From contig NZ_JAJAUZ010000032.1 of assembly GCF_020532645.1 (NCBI RefSeq), positions 1 through 64,000 on the forward strand: 64,000 nucleotides of DNA, given 5' to 3'. The DNA is from Streptomyces bambusae. Lineage in GTDB: Bacteria > Actinomycetota > Actinomycetes > Streptomycetales > Streptomycetaceae. The notes under the pieces are model-generated. The model was not told where the DNA came from. It made no database searches and was given only the letters and a program-made list of their open reading frames with translations. Both the position numbers and the translations under genes were made by a program. This document shows, one piece after another, positions 23,406 through 31,579 of the stretch (position 1 is the stretch's first letter; each line of letters begins with the position of its first letter).

Positions 23406-24337
23406 GCTGCCGCCCGCCGCAGCCACGCGGTCGCCGCGGCCGCCGGCAGCGCCCGGGACACCCACCAGCCCTGCACCGCGCCCACCCCCCAGCCGGCGAG
23501 CAGGGCGAGCTGCGCCTCGGTCTCCACACCCTCGGCCACCACGTCCAGGCCCAGGCAGCGCGCCAGGTCCACCGAGCAGCGGACGATCGCCGCATCGCGC
23601 GGATCGTCGGCGATCCGCGCGACGAACGACCGGTCGATCTTGAGCTCGTCCACGGGCAGCTGCCGCAGCCGGGCGATCGACGAGTACCCCGTCCCGAAGT
23701 CGTCGAGGGACACCCGGACCCCTTCGGTACGGAGTTCGTCCAGGGCGGCGGCCAGCGCCGGCACGTCACGCGTGTCCGCGCCCTCCGTCAGCTCGACCGT
23801 CAGCATCCGGCCGGGCAGACCGTACCGCCGCAGGCCGTCGCGTACCGCCGCCGGAAACCCCGGCGCCGAGGCGGCGGTCGGCGGCACGTTGACCGCTACC
23901 GGCAGGGCGAGTCCCGTCCCGTACCAGGCGGCCGCCCGCGCGAGCGCCGCGTCGAGGACGTACTGCGTCAGGCGCGGCATCAGCCCGGTGCACTCGGCGC
24001 GTTCGACCACCGGAACCGGCGACTGCGTGCGGCCGTCCCGGCCGCGGGGGCGCAGCAGCGCTTCCGTGCCGACGGGCCTGCCGGAAGGGGATGCCTGGGG
24101 CTGGTAGTGCAGTTCCAGCGAGCCGACGTCCAGTGCAGCCGCCAGGCCCGCCCGATCGTGGGCAGCCGGGCCGTGGGCAGCCGGGTCGTGGTCCGCCCGC
24201 CCGCTCGTGCCTCTGCGCAGTCCGGGCGCCCGGCGTGACACCGGCTCCCCCGCCGGCCGGCGGGGGTGCTCCCGGGCCTGCCCGCAGCGCCCCTCGCCCG
24301 TGGCCGACGAGGTGGTCGGCCGGGTTGATTCCGGCAT
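23396..24337 (-). CDS. Stand-alone EAL-domain protein (c-di-GMP phosphodiesterase candidate)
   Basis: A 313-residue protein. The first 65 residues are Arg/Pro-rich and disordered-looking; the rest is one EAL domain with no GGDEF, PAS or membrane segment. Key elements are TEALLRP (EAL), VNVPPTA (metal Asn), VELTEG, LDDFGTGYSS, ELKIDRSFV (catalytic Lys) and VAEGVETEAQ. All metal and catalytic positions I can check are kept, so it may hydrolyse c-di-GMP, which controls development in Streptomyces. The ATG at 24337 has GGAGGG upstream. The gene is monocistronic. Confidence 0.85.
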   Translation of the reverse strand: MPESTRPTTSSATGEGRCGQAREHPRRPAGEPVSRRAPGLRRGTSGRADHDPAAHGPAAHDRAGLAAALDVGSLELHYQPQASPSGRPVGTEALLRPRGRDGRTQSPVPVVERAECTGLMPRLTQYVLDAALARAAAWYGTGLALPVAVNVPPTAASAPGFPAAVRDGLRRYGLPGRMLTVELTEGADTRDVPALAAALDELRTEGVRVSLDDFGTGYSSIARLRQLPVDELKIDRSFVARIADDPRDAAIVRCSVDLARCLGLDVVAEGVETEAQLALLAGWGVGAVQGWWVSRALPAAAATAWLRRAAALR

Positions 24338-24539
24338 GGGCGGCCCTCCGCTGTCTCCCGCTCGCCGGGCCTTCCCGACACCCGGAACGGTAGGTGCCGC
24401 CGCGGCACGGCCCGGCGTCCCGCGGCCAGGAGTCCGGGCACGTTCACGCCCGGACGGGCACCGGCGGCCGGCCGTGGCGACCGCCGGCCCCGTGCCCGGT
24501 CGAAGCGGCCACACGAGACCCGTCCGGGCGCCGGCCTGC

Positions 24540-25277
24540 TCACCGCGCGGGTGCGGCGGACACCTCGGTCACCTCGACGCCCGAACGGGGCGCGACGACA
24601 AGTTCGCGGAGCCCCGCGGGCAGCTTCAGCCGCTGCCCCGGGGCCAGCGTGACGGGCGGCGCGGTCACCGAGTCCTCGTGCAAGACGGCGGGCCGGTCCC
24701 CGGTGGCCGTGACCGTCACGGACCGGCCGGCGAACACCCCGAGCTGCTGGGACGCGACGCACCAGGTGTCCTGGCCGGACGCCTCGCACATCTGACGGGG
24801 CCGCACCGCGTCGTCGACCCCCGCGACCTCCGCCACCGCGGGCCTGCCTGGGGCCGCCCCCTTCACGTGCACGGAGCCGCCGCGCGGTACGGCGAGCAGC
24901 ACGCGCGCGCCCGGCTCCGCAGGGCCGTGCTTCCACCGGACCGGCCCGTGGGCGGACGCAGCGCCGAGCAGCAGTCCGGCCCCGTCGGGCGAGCGGTTCT
25001 CCACGGTGACGACCATGGTGCGCGGGACGGTGCCGAGTTCGGGGTGGGCGGGCGCCATGCAGTCGGCTGCCGCGCCGGCCGGCGCGGTGCACCGCTGGCC
25101 GGCGGCGATGCTCCCGTACGCGGCCGCTGCCGGGGCGCGGGAGACGTCCGGGGAGTCCGCTGCGTGCACCGCGGGTGCACCGCTCAGGAGGCCTACGTAG
25201 CCGGCCAGGCACAGCACGCCGACACCCGTGCAGAGGACGGGACGCAGCCGTCGTCGCAGCTCAGTGCGCCGGAGCAC
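24540..25277 (-). CDS. Secreted hypothetical protein (245 aa)
   Basis: Not recognised. A signal peptide or anchor helix covers residues 10-40 (VLCTGVGVLCLAGYVGLLSG...VHA). The remainder is beta-rich with repeated Val-x-Val strands and five cysteines (at least two likely disulfides), like an extracellular beta-sandwich. The GTG start lies 17 bp inside the end of the upstream 64-codon gene, so the two are probably co-translated. Its stop is about 200 bp from the EAL gene start. Confidence 0.6.
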   Translation of the reverse strand: MLRRTELRRRLRPVLCTGVGVLCLAGYVGLLSGAPAVHAADSPDVSRAPAAAAYGSIAAGQRCTAPAGAAADCMAPAHPELGTVPRTMVVTVENRSPDGAGLLLGAASAHGPVRWKHGPAEPGARVLLAVPRGGSVHVKGAAPGRPAVAEVAGVDDAVRPRQMCEASGQDTWCVASQQLGVFAGRSVTVTATGDRPAVLHEDSVTAPPVTLAPGQRLKLPAGLRELVVAPRSGVEVTEVSAAPAR

Positions 25278-25455
25278 CGGACTGCCCCCGGTCGGTCTGC
25301 GCGGCCGGGATGCCGGCCGGCTCAGGCTGCACGGGGCGGGCGCCCGGTGCGCCGGTGGCGGCCGGGACGGCGCCGGCCGGGGTGCGGGAGAGGGCCAGGA
25401 GGACGGCGTCGGCTGCGCTGCAGGCGCAGCCGACGGGCAGCTCGTGTGCGTTCAT
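25261..25455 (-). CDS. Small hypothetical protein (64 aa)
   Basis: A short frame with normal codon bias overlapping the next gene. The N-terminal half (MNAHELPVGCACSAADAVLL) has a CAC pair and could form one helix; the C-terminal half is Pro/Ala/Gly-rich. No signal peptide is clear. Overlap with the secreted protein gene suggests a two-gene unit. An inverted repeat at 25521-25542 lies upstream. Function is unknown, and being a translated leader is possible. Confidence 0.45.
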   Translation of the reverse strand: MNAHELPVGCACSAADAVLLALSRTPAGAVPAATGAPGARPVQPEPAGIPAAQTDRGQSGAPAH

Positions 25456-25520
25456 GGGACGTCCTGGAGGGGAGACGGATGATCCCGTCGATCGTCCGCC
25501 GCCCCGGCGCCGCCGGTCCC

Positions 25521-25542
25521 TCCCCCGACCGGCGGATCGGGG
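25521..25542. promoter_or_regulatory. Inverted repeat upstream of the 64-codon gene
   Basis: CCCCCGA and TCGGGGG flank 8 nt, 66 bp before the start of the small gene. It is a looser relative of the CCNCCGATCGGNGG palindrome. Confidence 0.3.
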
Positions 25543-25584
25543 GGATGAGCGCGGCCCGCGTCACGGACGGGACGCGGGCCTGGG

Positions 25585-25627
25585 GGCGGTCCGGCGGACG
25601 GGCCGCTCGCGCGTCCGCCGGACCGCC
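25585..25627 (-). terminator. Perfect 15-16 bp hairpin terminator
   Basis: GGCGGTCCGGCGGAC (25585-25599) pairs with 25613-25627, just past the stop of the membrane-protein gene at 25632. Confidence 0.75.
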
Positions 25628-25631
25628 GTCT

Positions 25632-26897
25632 TCAGCGGGCGACCCGGTGGAGCCCCCGTCGGTCGTAGAACGTGGTCACGGCCAGCCCGAGCAGGAGTGC
25701 GGCGGCCAGGCCGGCGCCGGTCATCGCCCAGGCCCGGGAGAGCCCGGCACCGGCCTGGGCGTCGAAGTAGAGGATGGCCCGGACCCCGTCGGTGACCTGG
25801 CGCATCGGTTCGAACTCCGCCAGCAGCCGGTACGCGGACGGGACCGCCTGGAGGGGGACCGTGCCGCCCGAGGACGGCAGGGCCAGGGCGATGAAGAGCA
25901 GCATGGCGACCGGCTGTCCGAGCCCGCCCAGAGCGGAGGTGAGGGCCTGGGCGCCCACGCCGACCGCGGCGGTGGCGCAGACGGAGTAGAGCCACAGCAG
26001 CGGCAGGTGGCCGGCGTCCATGTCGAGGAAGCCGACGGTGACGGCCATCAGCAGGGAGGCGGTCACGGGGGCGAGGGCCACCGTGTAGCCGGTGTTGGCG
26101 AGGAAGACCTGGCGCCGGGTGACGGGCACGGCCGGCCGGTGCGTGCGCAGCGGCCCGACGTCGCTCGCGGCGTACCCGAGGCCGATGTCCGTGCCGTTGC
26201 TGACGATGCCGGCCGTCAGGAAGCCGATCAGCACCAGCAGCAGCGCGTAGTAGAAGGCGGACAGCCCCATGCCGGTGCGCTCGCCGATGGGGTGGCCCAC
26301 GGAGACGGTGACCTGCACGGGGTCGGCGAGCAGCAGGCGCGCCGCCGGGCCGGTCGTGCCGGCCGCGGCGGGGCGTGCGAGGAGGTCGGCGCCGAGGGCC
26401 GCGGACGCCGTGTGCGCCGCCTGCTGCATGGCGGAGGCGGCCAGTGAGGAGCCCAGGCTTCCGGCGCCGGGGCTGGTCAGGACGTCGATGCGCGGCCGGG
26501 CAGCTGCGGGGGCATGCGGGGCGCCGGCGGTGGTGAGTGCCTGCACCCGGGCGGTGAACTCCGGCCGGATCACGAGGATCCCGTACAGCTTGTCGGCCGC
26601 CAGTTCGCGATGGGCCTCGGCACTGCCGAGGGGCTTCCACGCGACGTGCCGCTCCGGGTCGGCTGCGCGGATGGAGTCCGCGATGCGCGGGCCGAGCGGG
26701 TCCGTGCCCGGCGCGCCCCGGTCTTCGTCGACGAGTCCGATGGGCAGGTTCTTCATGTCCCCGCGCGGGTCGAGGATCCCTCCCATGTAGATCAGCGACA
26801 GCAGCAGGGCCAGGACGGCGACCAGCCCGGCGGGTACGGCCCAGAGGGCGGGGCTGAGCAGTGTTCGGCGCAGGGTGCGGTCCGCTTCGCGGGGCAT
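25632..26897 (-). CDS. ABC-2/YhgE-like (DUF3533) membrane protein
   Basis: A 421-residue protein with the ABC-2-like plan: one helix near the N-terminus (about 17-40), a large extracellular domain (about 45-215) and five or so C-terminal helices (about 220-410). This plan is shared by YhgE/Pip and DUF3533 proteins and by drug-export permeases. No ATPase gene adjoins, so it may act alone or with a distant partner. The ATG at 26897 has GGAAGGA upstream. The substrate is unknown. Confidence 0.7.
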   Translation of the reverse strand: MPREADRTLRRTLLSPALWAVPAGLVAVLALLLSLIYMGGILDPRGDMKNLPIGLVDEDRGAPGTDPLGPRIADSIRAADPERHVAWKPLGSAEAHRELAADKLYGILVIRPEFTARVQALTTAGAPHAPAAARPRIDVLTSPGAGSLGSSLAASAMQQAAHTASAALGADLLARPAAAGTTGPAARLLLADPVQVTVSVGHPIGERTGMGLSAFYYALLLVLIGFLTAGIVSNGTDIGLGYAASDVGPLRTHRPAVPVTRRQVFLANTGYTVALAPVTASLLMAVTVGFLDMDAGHLPLLWLYSVCATAAVGVGAQALTSALGGLGQPVAMLLFIALALPSSGGTVPLQAVPSAYRLLAEFEPMRQVTDGVRAILYFDAQAGAGLSRAWAMTGAGLAAALLLGLAVTTFYDRRGLHRVAR

Positions 26898-27071
26898 GGG
26901 CGGCGGGGGTCCTTCCGGGGTGTCGGCTGGTGGGCCCGCACATCGTGGTCGCACGCCTCGGGCGCCCGCCTCCCCCGGTCGAAGTGCCGGGAGTCCTACG
27001 TCCCGCAGTGCTCGGGGACCTCTTTCCGTACCGGTCGACCGGGAACCGGCCGTTCCGGCACCCGTACGGCG

Positions 27072-27092
27072 TATGATCATTTGAAAGTGCAA
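27072..27092 (+). promoter_or_regulatory. Candidate promoter/operator before the pirin gene
   Basis: TATGAT (27072-27077) could be a -10 element, followed at once by TTG-n6-CAA (27081-27092), a small dyad. The AT content is unusual for this window. No clear -35 element is visible. Confidence 0.35.
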
Positions 27093-27120
27093 CCATCCGG
27101 GTGGAAAGAGGGGCCGACGC

Positions 27121-28038
27121 ATGGGCGACCAGGAGATCGAGGTCCTCACGGCCCGGGACGTACCCCTGGGCGGAGTCCGGGCGATGACCGTGCGGCGGAC
27201 GCTGCCGCAGCGGGCGCGGACGCTCATCGGGGCCTGGTGCTTCGCCGACCACTACGGGCCGGACCGGGTCGCGGAGACCGGCGGGATGGACGTGGCACCG
27301 CACCCGCACACCGGGCTCCAGACGGTGAGCTGGCTGTTCAGCGGCGAGATCGAGCACCGTGACAGCCTCGGGAGCCATGCGTTCGTCCGGCCGGGCGAGC
27401 TGAACCTCATGACGGGCGGCCTCGGCATCAGCCACACGGAGGTCTCCACCCCCGGCACCACCGTGCTGCACGGCGTCCAGCTCTGGGTCGCCCTCCCCGC
27501 CGAACACCGGCACGCGCCGCGCGACTTCCAGCACCACGCGCCCGGCAGGCTCCGGATCGACGGGGCCGAGCTGCGCGTGTTCCTCGGCAGCCTCGCCGGG
27601 GAGACCTCGCCCGTGCGCACCTTCACGCCGCTGCTCGGCGCCGAGGTCGTCCTCGACGCGGGTGCCGAGGTCACCCTCGACGTCGCGGCGGAGTTCGAGC
27701 ACGGTCTGCTCGTCGACGAGGGCACCGTCCGCTTCGGCGGCACGTCCCTGCGCCCCGCCGAGCTCGGCTACGCCTCCCCGGGCCGCAGCACGCTCACCCT
27801 CGTCAACGAGTCCGGCCGCCCGGCCCGTGCGGTCCTCCTGGGCGGCCCGCCGTTCGACGAGGAGATCGTGATGTGGTGGAACTTCATCGGCCGCAGCCAC
27901 GAGGACATCGTGGCGGCCCGGGCGGACTGGGAGCGGGCCTCCGACCGCTTCGGCACCGTCGACGGCTACCCCGGCCCCAGGCTGCCGGCCCCCGCCCTGC
28001 CGAACGCGGTCCTGACACCGCGCCGCAACCCCCGCTGA
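27121..28038 (+). CDS. Pirin family protein
   Basis: A 305-residue bicupin. The N-terminal cupin carries the pirin metal-binding histidines in APHPHTGLQT (about 60-69) and in EIEH and LGISHTEV further on; the C-terminal cupin is degenerate, as is usual. Pirins bind Fe(II); some act as quercetinases or redox-linked regulators. The ATG has GAAAGAGG upstream and an AT-rich promoter-like segment at 27072-27092. A GNAT gene follows after 41 bp, suggesting an operon. Confidence 0.9.
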   Translation: MGDQEIEVLTARDVPLGGVRAMTVRRTLPQRARTLIGAWCFADHYGPDRVAETGGMDVAPHPHTGLQTVSWLFSGEIEHRDSLGSHAFVRPGELNLMTGGLGISHTEVSTPGTTVLHGVQLWVALPAEHRHAPRDFQHHAPGRLRIDGAELRVFLGSLAGETSPVRTFTPLLGAEVVLDAGAEVTLDVAAEFEHGLLVDEGTVRFGGTSLRPAELGYASPGRSTLTLVNESGRPARAVLLGGPPFDEEIVMWWNFIGRSHEDIVAARADWERASDRFGTVDGYPGPRLPAPALPNAVLTPRRNPR

Positions 28039-28079
28039 ACCCTCCCGACCCTCCCGACCCTCCCACCGAAAGGTCCGCC

Positions 28080-28424
28080 ATGAGCCGGCCGGCCAACGCC
28101 GCCCCCGTCGTCCGCAACGTCGACGCCCGCCACCGCTACGAGATCCTCGTCGACGGGGAGCGGGCCGGTCTGACCGCCTACCGCGACCGCGGCGACCAGC
28201 GGGTGTTCTTCCACACCGAGATCGACGACGCGTACGCCGGCCAGGGGCTCGCCTCGATCCTCGTCGAGCAGGCCCTCACCGACGTGCGCGCCGCGGGCCT
28301 GCGGATCGTCCCCGTCTGCCCGTACGTCGCCGGATTCCTCACCCGCCACCAGGAGTTCGCGGACATCACCGACCCGGTGACCGAAGAGATCACCACCTGG
28401 CTCGACGCCCGCCTGGGGCGCTGA
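28080..28424 (+). CDS. Small GNAT-like N-acetyltransferase (YjdJ type)
   Basis: A 114-residue member of the short Gcn5-related family (COG2388). FFHTEIDDAYAGQGLASILV contains the acetyl-CoA loop (GQGLAS), followed by VPVCPYVAGFLTRHQEF, the diagnostic C-P-Y segment of this subgroup. Human and bacterial relatives are small acetyl-CoA-binding proteins of unclear substrate. The ATG has GAAAGG upstream and the gene probably belongs to the pirin transcript. Confidence 0.85.
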   Translation: MSRPANAAPVVRNVDARHRYEILVDGERAGLTAYRDRGDQRVFFHTEIDDAYAGQGLASILVEQALTDVRAAGLRIVPVCPYVAGFLTRHQEFADITDPVTEEITTWLDARLGR

Positions 28425-28471
28425 CACCGCCCGGTCGCACGCAGGTCCGGAGTTGCCCTACCCGGGGGTCG

Positions 28472-28774
28472 GTGCTTGCTTGGACGGGCGACTTCGAGAC
28501 CGAGCGTGCCGACGAGATGCGGGAGTTGATCCGCCGGTACGAGGAGGCGGCGCGGGCGGCCGGGCGCAAGCTCGGCCCCACCCACCGGACGCTGCTGCGG
28601 GACCGGGCCAATCCGAACCGGTACCTGGCCGTGTTCGAGTTCGACTCGTACGAGGACGCCATGGCGAACAGCGACGCGCCGGAGACGACCGAGCTGTCCG
28701 GGAAGCTCGCGGCGCTGTCGCTGCGGCCGCCCGTCTTCACCGACTGCGACGTGGCGGAGTCCGAGGCACTGTAG
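28472..28774 (+). CDS. Small dimeric alpha-beta barrel-like protein (100 aa)
   Basis: A protein with ferredoxin-like layout: helix RADEMRELIRRYEEAARAAG, strand RYLAVFEFDSYEDAMANSDA and a final strand. It resembles antibiotic-biosynthesis-monooxygenase or NIPSNAP-type proteins, with no catalytic residues identifiable. The GTG at 28472 lacks a good ribosome site, and the start of the fold looks cut (the first beta strand is missing), so the gene may be N-terminally truncated or start elsewhere. It lies 47 bp after the GNAT gene. Confidence 0.5.
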   Translation: MLAWTGDFETERADEMRELIRRYEEAARAAGRKLGPTHRTLLRDRANPNRYLAVFEFDSYEDAMANSDAPETTELSGKLAALSLRPPVFTDCDVAESEAL

Positions 28775-28810
28775 GCCCCCCGGTACGGGTACGCCGTGTC
28801 CCGCGGGGGT

Positions 28811-29728
28811 TCACGGCGTGCCGGTACCGGTGTCCCAGCGGGTGACGGTGCCGTCCTCCTGGGCGACGTAGAGGGTGCCGTCGGGGGCGAAGGCGAGGCC
28901 GTGGGGTTCGCAGCCGGGGGTGGGCAGCGGGGTTTCGGTGACCTGGCCGTCCGGGGTGATGCGGCCGAGCCGGCCGGTGGCCCAGGCGGTGTACCAGCAG
29001 GTGCCGTCGGGGGCCACCGCCACGGCGTGCGGGCGGCATCCGGGGTCCGGGAGCGGGAATTCGGACAGGTCGCCGTGCGGGGTGCGGCGGCCGATGCGGC
29101 CGGCGCCGATCTCGGCGAACCACAGGGTGCCGTCGGGGGCCGCGGTCAGCCCGACGGGCGCGGCGCCGGCGGTGGGCAGGGGGTGGAGTTCGGTCTCGCC
29201 GGCGACCGTGATGCGGGCCAGGGCGTGGGCCTGGTTGAGGGTGCACCACAGGGCGCCGTCGGGTGTGGTGGTGAGGAAGGACGGGTACGAGCCCGCACCG
29301 CCGGGGAGCGGGTGTTCGGTGAGGTGGCCGTCGGGGGTGAGGCGGCCGACGGTTCCTGCGTTGAGGGTGGCGAACCAGACGGCTCCGTCCGGGCCTGCCG
29401 TGATCCCGTACGGGCCGGGGGCGGCGCCCGGCACGGCGTACGAACCGGTGCGTCCGTCGGGGGTGATGCGGCCGATGCGGTGGTCGCGGTTCCGGGTGAA
29501 CCAGAGGGCTCCGTCGGGGCCGGCGGTGATGAGGCTGGGGCCGCATGCGGGCGAGTCGAGGCGGAATTCGTCGATGCGGCCGTCCGGGGTGAGGCGGGCG
29601 ATGCGGCCGGCGTGGACGAGCGTGCACCAGACGTTCCCGTCGGGGCCGGCGGTCAGGCCGTAGGGGCCCGCGCCGGGAGTGGGGACGGTGTACGTGTGGA
29701 TCAGGCGGGCGGGGGTGGCGGCGGTCAA
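28811..29728 (-). CDS. Virginiamycin B lyase homologue (streptogramin lyase)
   Basis: A 305-residue seven-bladed beta-propeller with repeats of the form GPYGLTAGPDGNVWCT...GRIARLTPDG. This matches the Vgb family, which opens the ring of streptogramin B antibiotics by an elimination reaction. Catalytic-type residues of Vgb (Glu-x-His and a nearby Glu) have likely counterparts at E274, H276 and E291, but the spacing is one residue longer than I recall for the staphylococcal enzyme, so activity is probable rather than proven. Start is TTG with AAAGGA well placed. It lies 84 bp downstream of the ABC-F gene on the same strand. Confidence 0.78.
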   Translation of the reverse strand: MTAATPARLIHTYTVPTPGAGPYGLTAGPDGNVWCTLVHAGRIARLTPDGRIDEFRLDSPACGPSLITAGPDGALWFTRNRDHRIGRITPDGRTGSYAVPGAAPGPYGITAGPDGAVWFATLNAGTVGRLTPDGHLTEHPLPGGAGSYPSFLTTTPDGALWCTLNQAHALARITVAGETELHPLPTAGAAPVGLTAAPDGTLWFAEIGAGRIGRRTPHGDLSEFPLPDPGCRPHAVAVAPDGTCWYTAWATGRLGRITPDGQVTETPLPTPGCEPHGLAFAPDGTLYVAQEDGTVTRWDTGTGTP

Positions 29729-29812
29729 GCGGGGTCCTTTGCTCGGGTGGGGTGGTCGGTGCCCGGCCGGCGGGCGGCCGTGGCGCGAGGGTTCAGCGCT
29801 GCCGCGGCCGTT

Positions 29813-31465
29813 TCAGAGCGCGAAGGCCTGTGCGGCCACGGCCGGTTCGGCGGCCGTGAGGGCGAGGCGCGGGCCCTGCCAGCGGTCGCACAGGATCCGG
29901 TCGTGGCTGACGACCACCACGGCGCCGGGGAAGGCGGCGAGCGCGGCCTCCAGTTCCTCGGCCAGGGCGGGTGACAGGTGGTTCGTCGGCTCGTCCAGCA
30001 GCAGCACGTCGGCCGGTTCGGTGACCAGGCGGGCCAGGGCCAGCCGCTGCCGCTGCCCGGCGGACAGGGTGCCGACGGCGGCGGTGAGGCGTTCGGGGGC
30101 GAAGAGGCCGAGCGACAGCAGCTGCGCGGTGTGCTCCTCCGGGGTGCCGGGGCGGCCGTCGGCGAAGGCGGCGAGGAGCGTGCGGCCGGGCGGGCCGGCC
30201 TGGCCGTGCTGGGCCAGCAGTCCGGTGCGGCCGTGCCGTACGACGTTCCCGCGGGTCGGCGTCGTGGTGCCGGCGAGGACGCCGAGGAGGGTGGACTTGC
30301 CGGCGCCGTTCGGGCCTGTGACCAGGAGCCGGCCGCCGGCGGGCACGGACACGTCCACGGGGGCGAGCCGGCCCTCGACCGCGACGCCGTCCGCCGCCAG
30401 CACCGGGCGTCCGGCCGCCGGCCGGATCGCGGAGGCGGTGCGGGGTACGGCGGTGAACCGCAGCGGGTCGGCCGGTGCGGGCGCCGGGTGGGCGAGCAGG
30501 CGGGTCAGGCGTTCCTCGGCGTTGCGGACCCGGCTCGCCAGGGACTGCTGGACCCGGCCGGCCGCCCGGTCGTAGGCCATCTTGTTGCCGTCCTTCATGG
30601 CCCGGCCGGGTGCCACCCGGCGGGCGGTGACGGCCGCGGACTCGCGCAGCCGGCCGGTCTCCGCGGTCCAGGCGGCGTGGGCCTGGGCGCGGCGCTGCCG
30701 TTCGGCGGCGTGGCCCGCGAGGTAGCCGGCGTACCCGTTGCCGTAGCGGACGGTGTGGTGCCGGTCGGCGTCGACCTCCAGCAGGGCGGTGGTGACGCGT
30801 TCGAGGAACCGGCGGTCGTGGGAGACGGCGACGGTGATGCCGCGGCGGCCGCGGAGGTGGTCCTCCAGCCAGGTCAGGGCGGCGTGGTCGAGGTGGTTGG
30901 TGGGCTCGTCGAGGAGCAGGATCCCGGGGGCGGACGCCAGCAGGGCGGCGAGCCGCAGCCGGACCTGTTCGCCGCCGGACAGGTCGCCGGCGGTCCGGTC
31001 CCGGGGCAGTCCGAGGAGGCCGAGGCCGTGCAGGGCGCGTTCGGTGCGGGCGTCGGCGTCGTAGCCGCCGCGCAGTTCGAAGGCGGTGAGCAGGTCGGCG
31101 TACGCGGTGAGGACCTCGCCTGTGGTGTCGCCGGCGGCCATCCGGGTTTCCAGTCGTCGCATCCTGCGCTCCATGGCGTGGAGTGCGGCGAGGGAGCGGT
31201 CGATGACCTGCTGGACGGTCAGGTGGGCGGGGAGGGTCTCCTCCTGGGCGAGGTACCCGGTGCTGCCGTCGGCGCGGGCGGTGACCGTGCCGCGGTCGGG
31301 GGTTTCGGCGCCGGCGAGGAGCCGGAGCAGGGTGGACTTGCCGGATCCGTTCTCGCCGACGATGCCGAGGCGGGTGCCGTCGGTGACGGAGAGGCCGACG
31401 GAGTCGAGGACGGTGCGGCCGTCGTAGGACTTGGTGAGGTCAGTCGCGGTGAGCTGTGCGGTCAT
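29813..31465 (-). CDS. ABC-F ribosome-protection ATPase
   Basis: A 550-residue soluble tandem ATPase without membrane helices. The first nucleotide site is GENGSGKS (37-44) with LSGGEQVRLRLA and LLLDEPTNHLD. A charged linker (about 225-330) is the ribosome-reaching element. The second site is GPNGAGKS with LSAGQRQRLALA, a slightly variant signature. It matches the antibiotic-resistance branch of ABC-F proteins (Vga/VarM/LmrC-like), which dislodge macrolides, lincosamides, pleuromutilins or streptogramin A. It is preceded by an overlapping leader peptide and a divergent TetR gene, and followed by the lyase gene. The drug range is inferred. Confidence 0.9.
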   Translation of the reverse strand: MTAQLTATDLTKSYDGRTVLDSVGLSVTDGTRLGIVGENGSGKSTLLRLLAGAETPDRGTVTARADGSTGYLAQEETLPAHLTVQQVIDRSLAALHAMERRMRRLETRMAAGDTTGEVLTAYADLLTAFELRGGYDADARTERALHGLGLLGLPRDRTAGDLSGGEQVRLRLAALLASAPGILLLDEPTNHLDHAALTWLEDHLRGRRGITVAVSHDRRFLERVTTALLEVDADRHHTVRYGNGYAGYLAGHAAERQRRAQAHAAWTAETGRLRESAAVTARRVAPGRAMKDGNKMAYDRAAGRVQQSLASRVRNAEERLTRLLAHPAPAPADPLRFTAVPRTASAIRPAAGRPVLAADGVAVEGRLAPVDVSVPAGGRLLVTGPNGAGKSTLLGVLAGTTTPTRGNVVRHGRTGLLAQHGQAGPPGRTLLAAFADGRPGTPEEHTAQLLSLGLFAPERLTAAVGTLSAGQRQRLALARLVTEPADVLLLDEPTNHLSPALAEELEAALAAFPGAVVVVSHDRILCDRWQGPRLALTAAEPAVAAQAFAL

Positions 31466-31535
31466 GGAGCGGCTCCGGGCGTTCGGGGTGCGTGCGGAGG
31501 ATGGCGGGGTGGCGGTCGAACGTCATGAGGACCAT
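31440..31535 (-). CDS. Leader peptide of the ABC-F gene (candidate attenuator)
   Basis: A 31-codon frame (MVLMTFDRHPAIL...) starting ATG with a strong AAGGAG 7 nt upstream. It ends in TGA at 31440, inside the ABC-F gene whose ATG is at 31465. The ABC-F gene has no comparable ribosome site of its own, since its start lies within this frame. Drug-stalled translation of short leaders controls several streptomycete and staphylococcal resistance ABC-F genes, and this arrangement fits that model. Whether stalling occurs is inference. Confidence 0.65.
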   Translation of the reverse strand: MVLMTFDRHPAILRTHPERPEPLHDRTAHRD

Positions 31536-31548
31536 CGGAGGACTCCTT

Positions 31549-31579
31549 ATTGCGACTGATGTTGCGTTAAGATCGTTGC
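31549..31579. promoter_or_regulatory. Divergent promoter/operator between tetR and ABC-F
   Basis: This AT-richer stretch carries three TTGC elements (TTGCGAC, TTGCGTT, TTGCATG), likely a TetR-type operator overlapping both promoters. The TetR gene has no ribosome binding site, so its mRNA may be leaderless. Confidence 0.45.
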
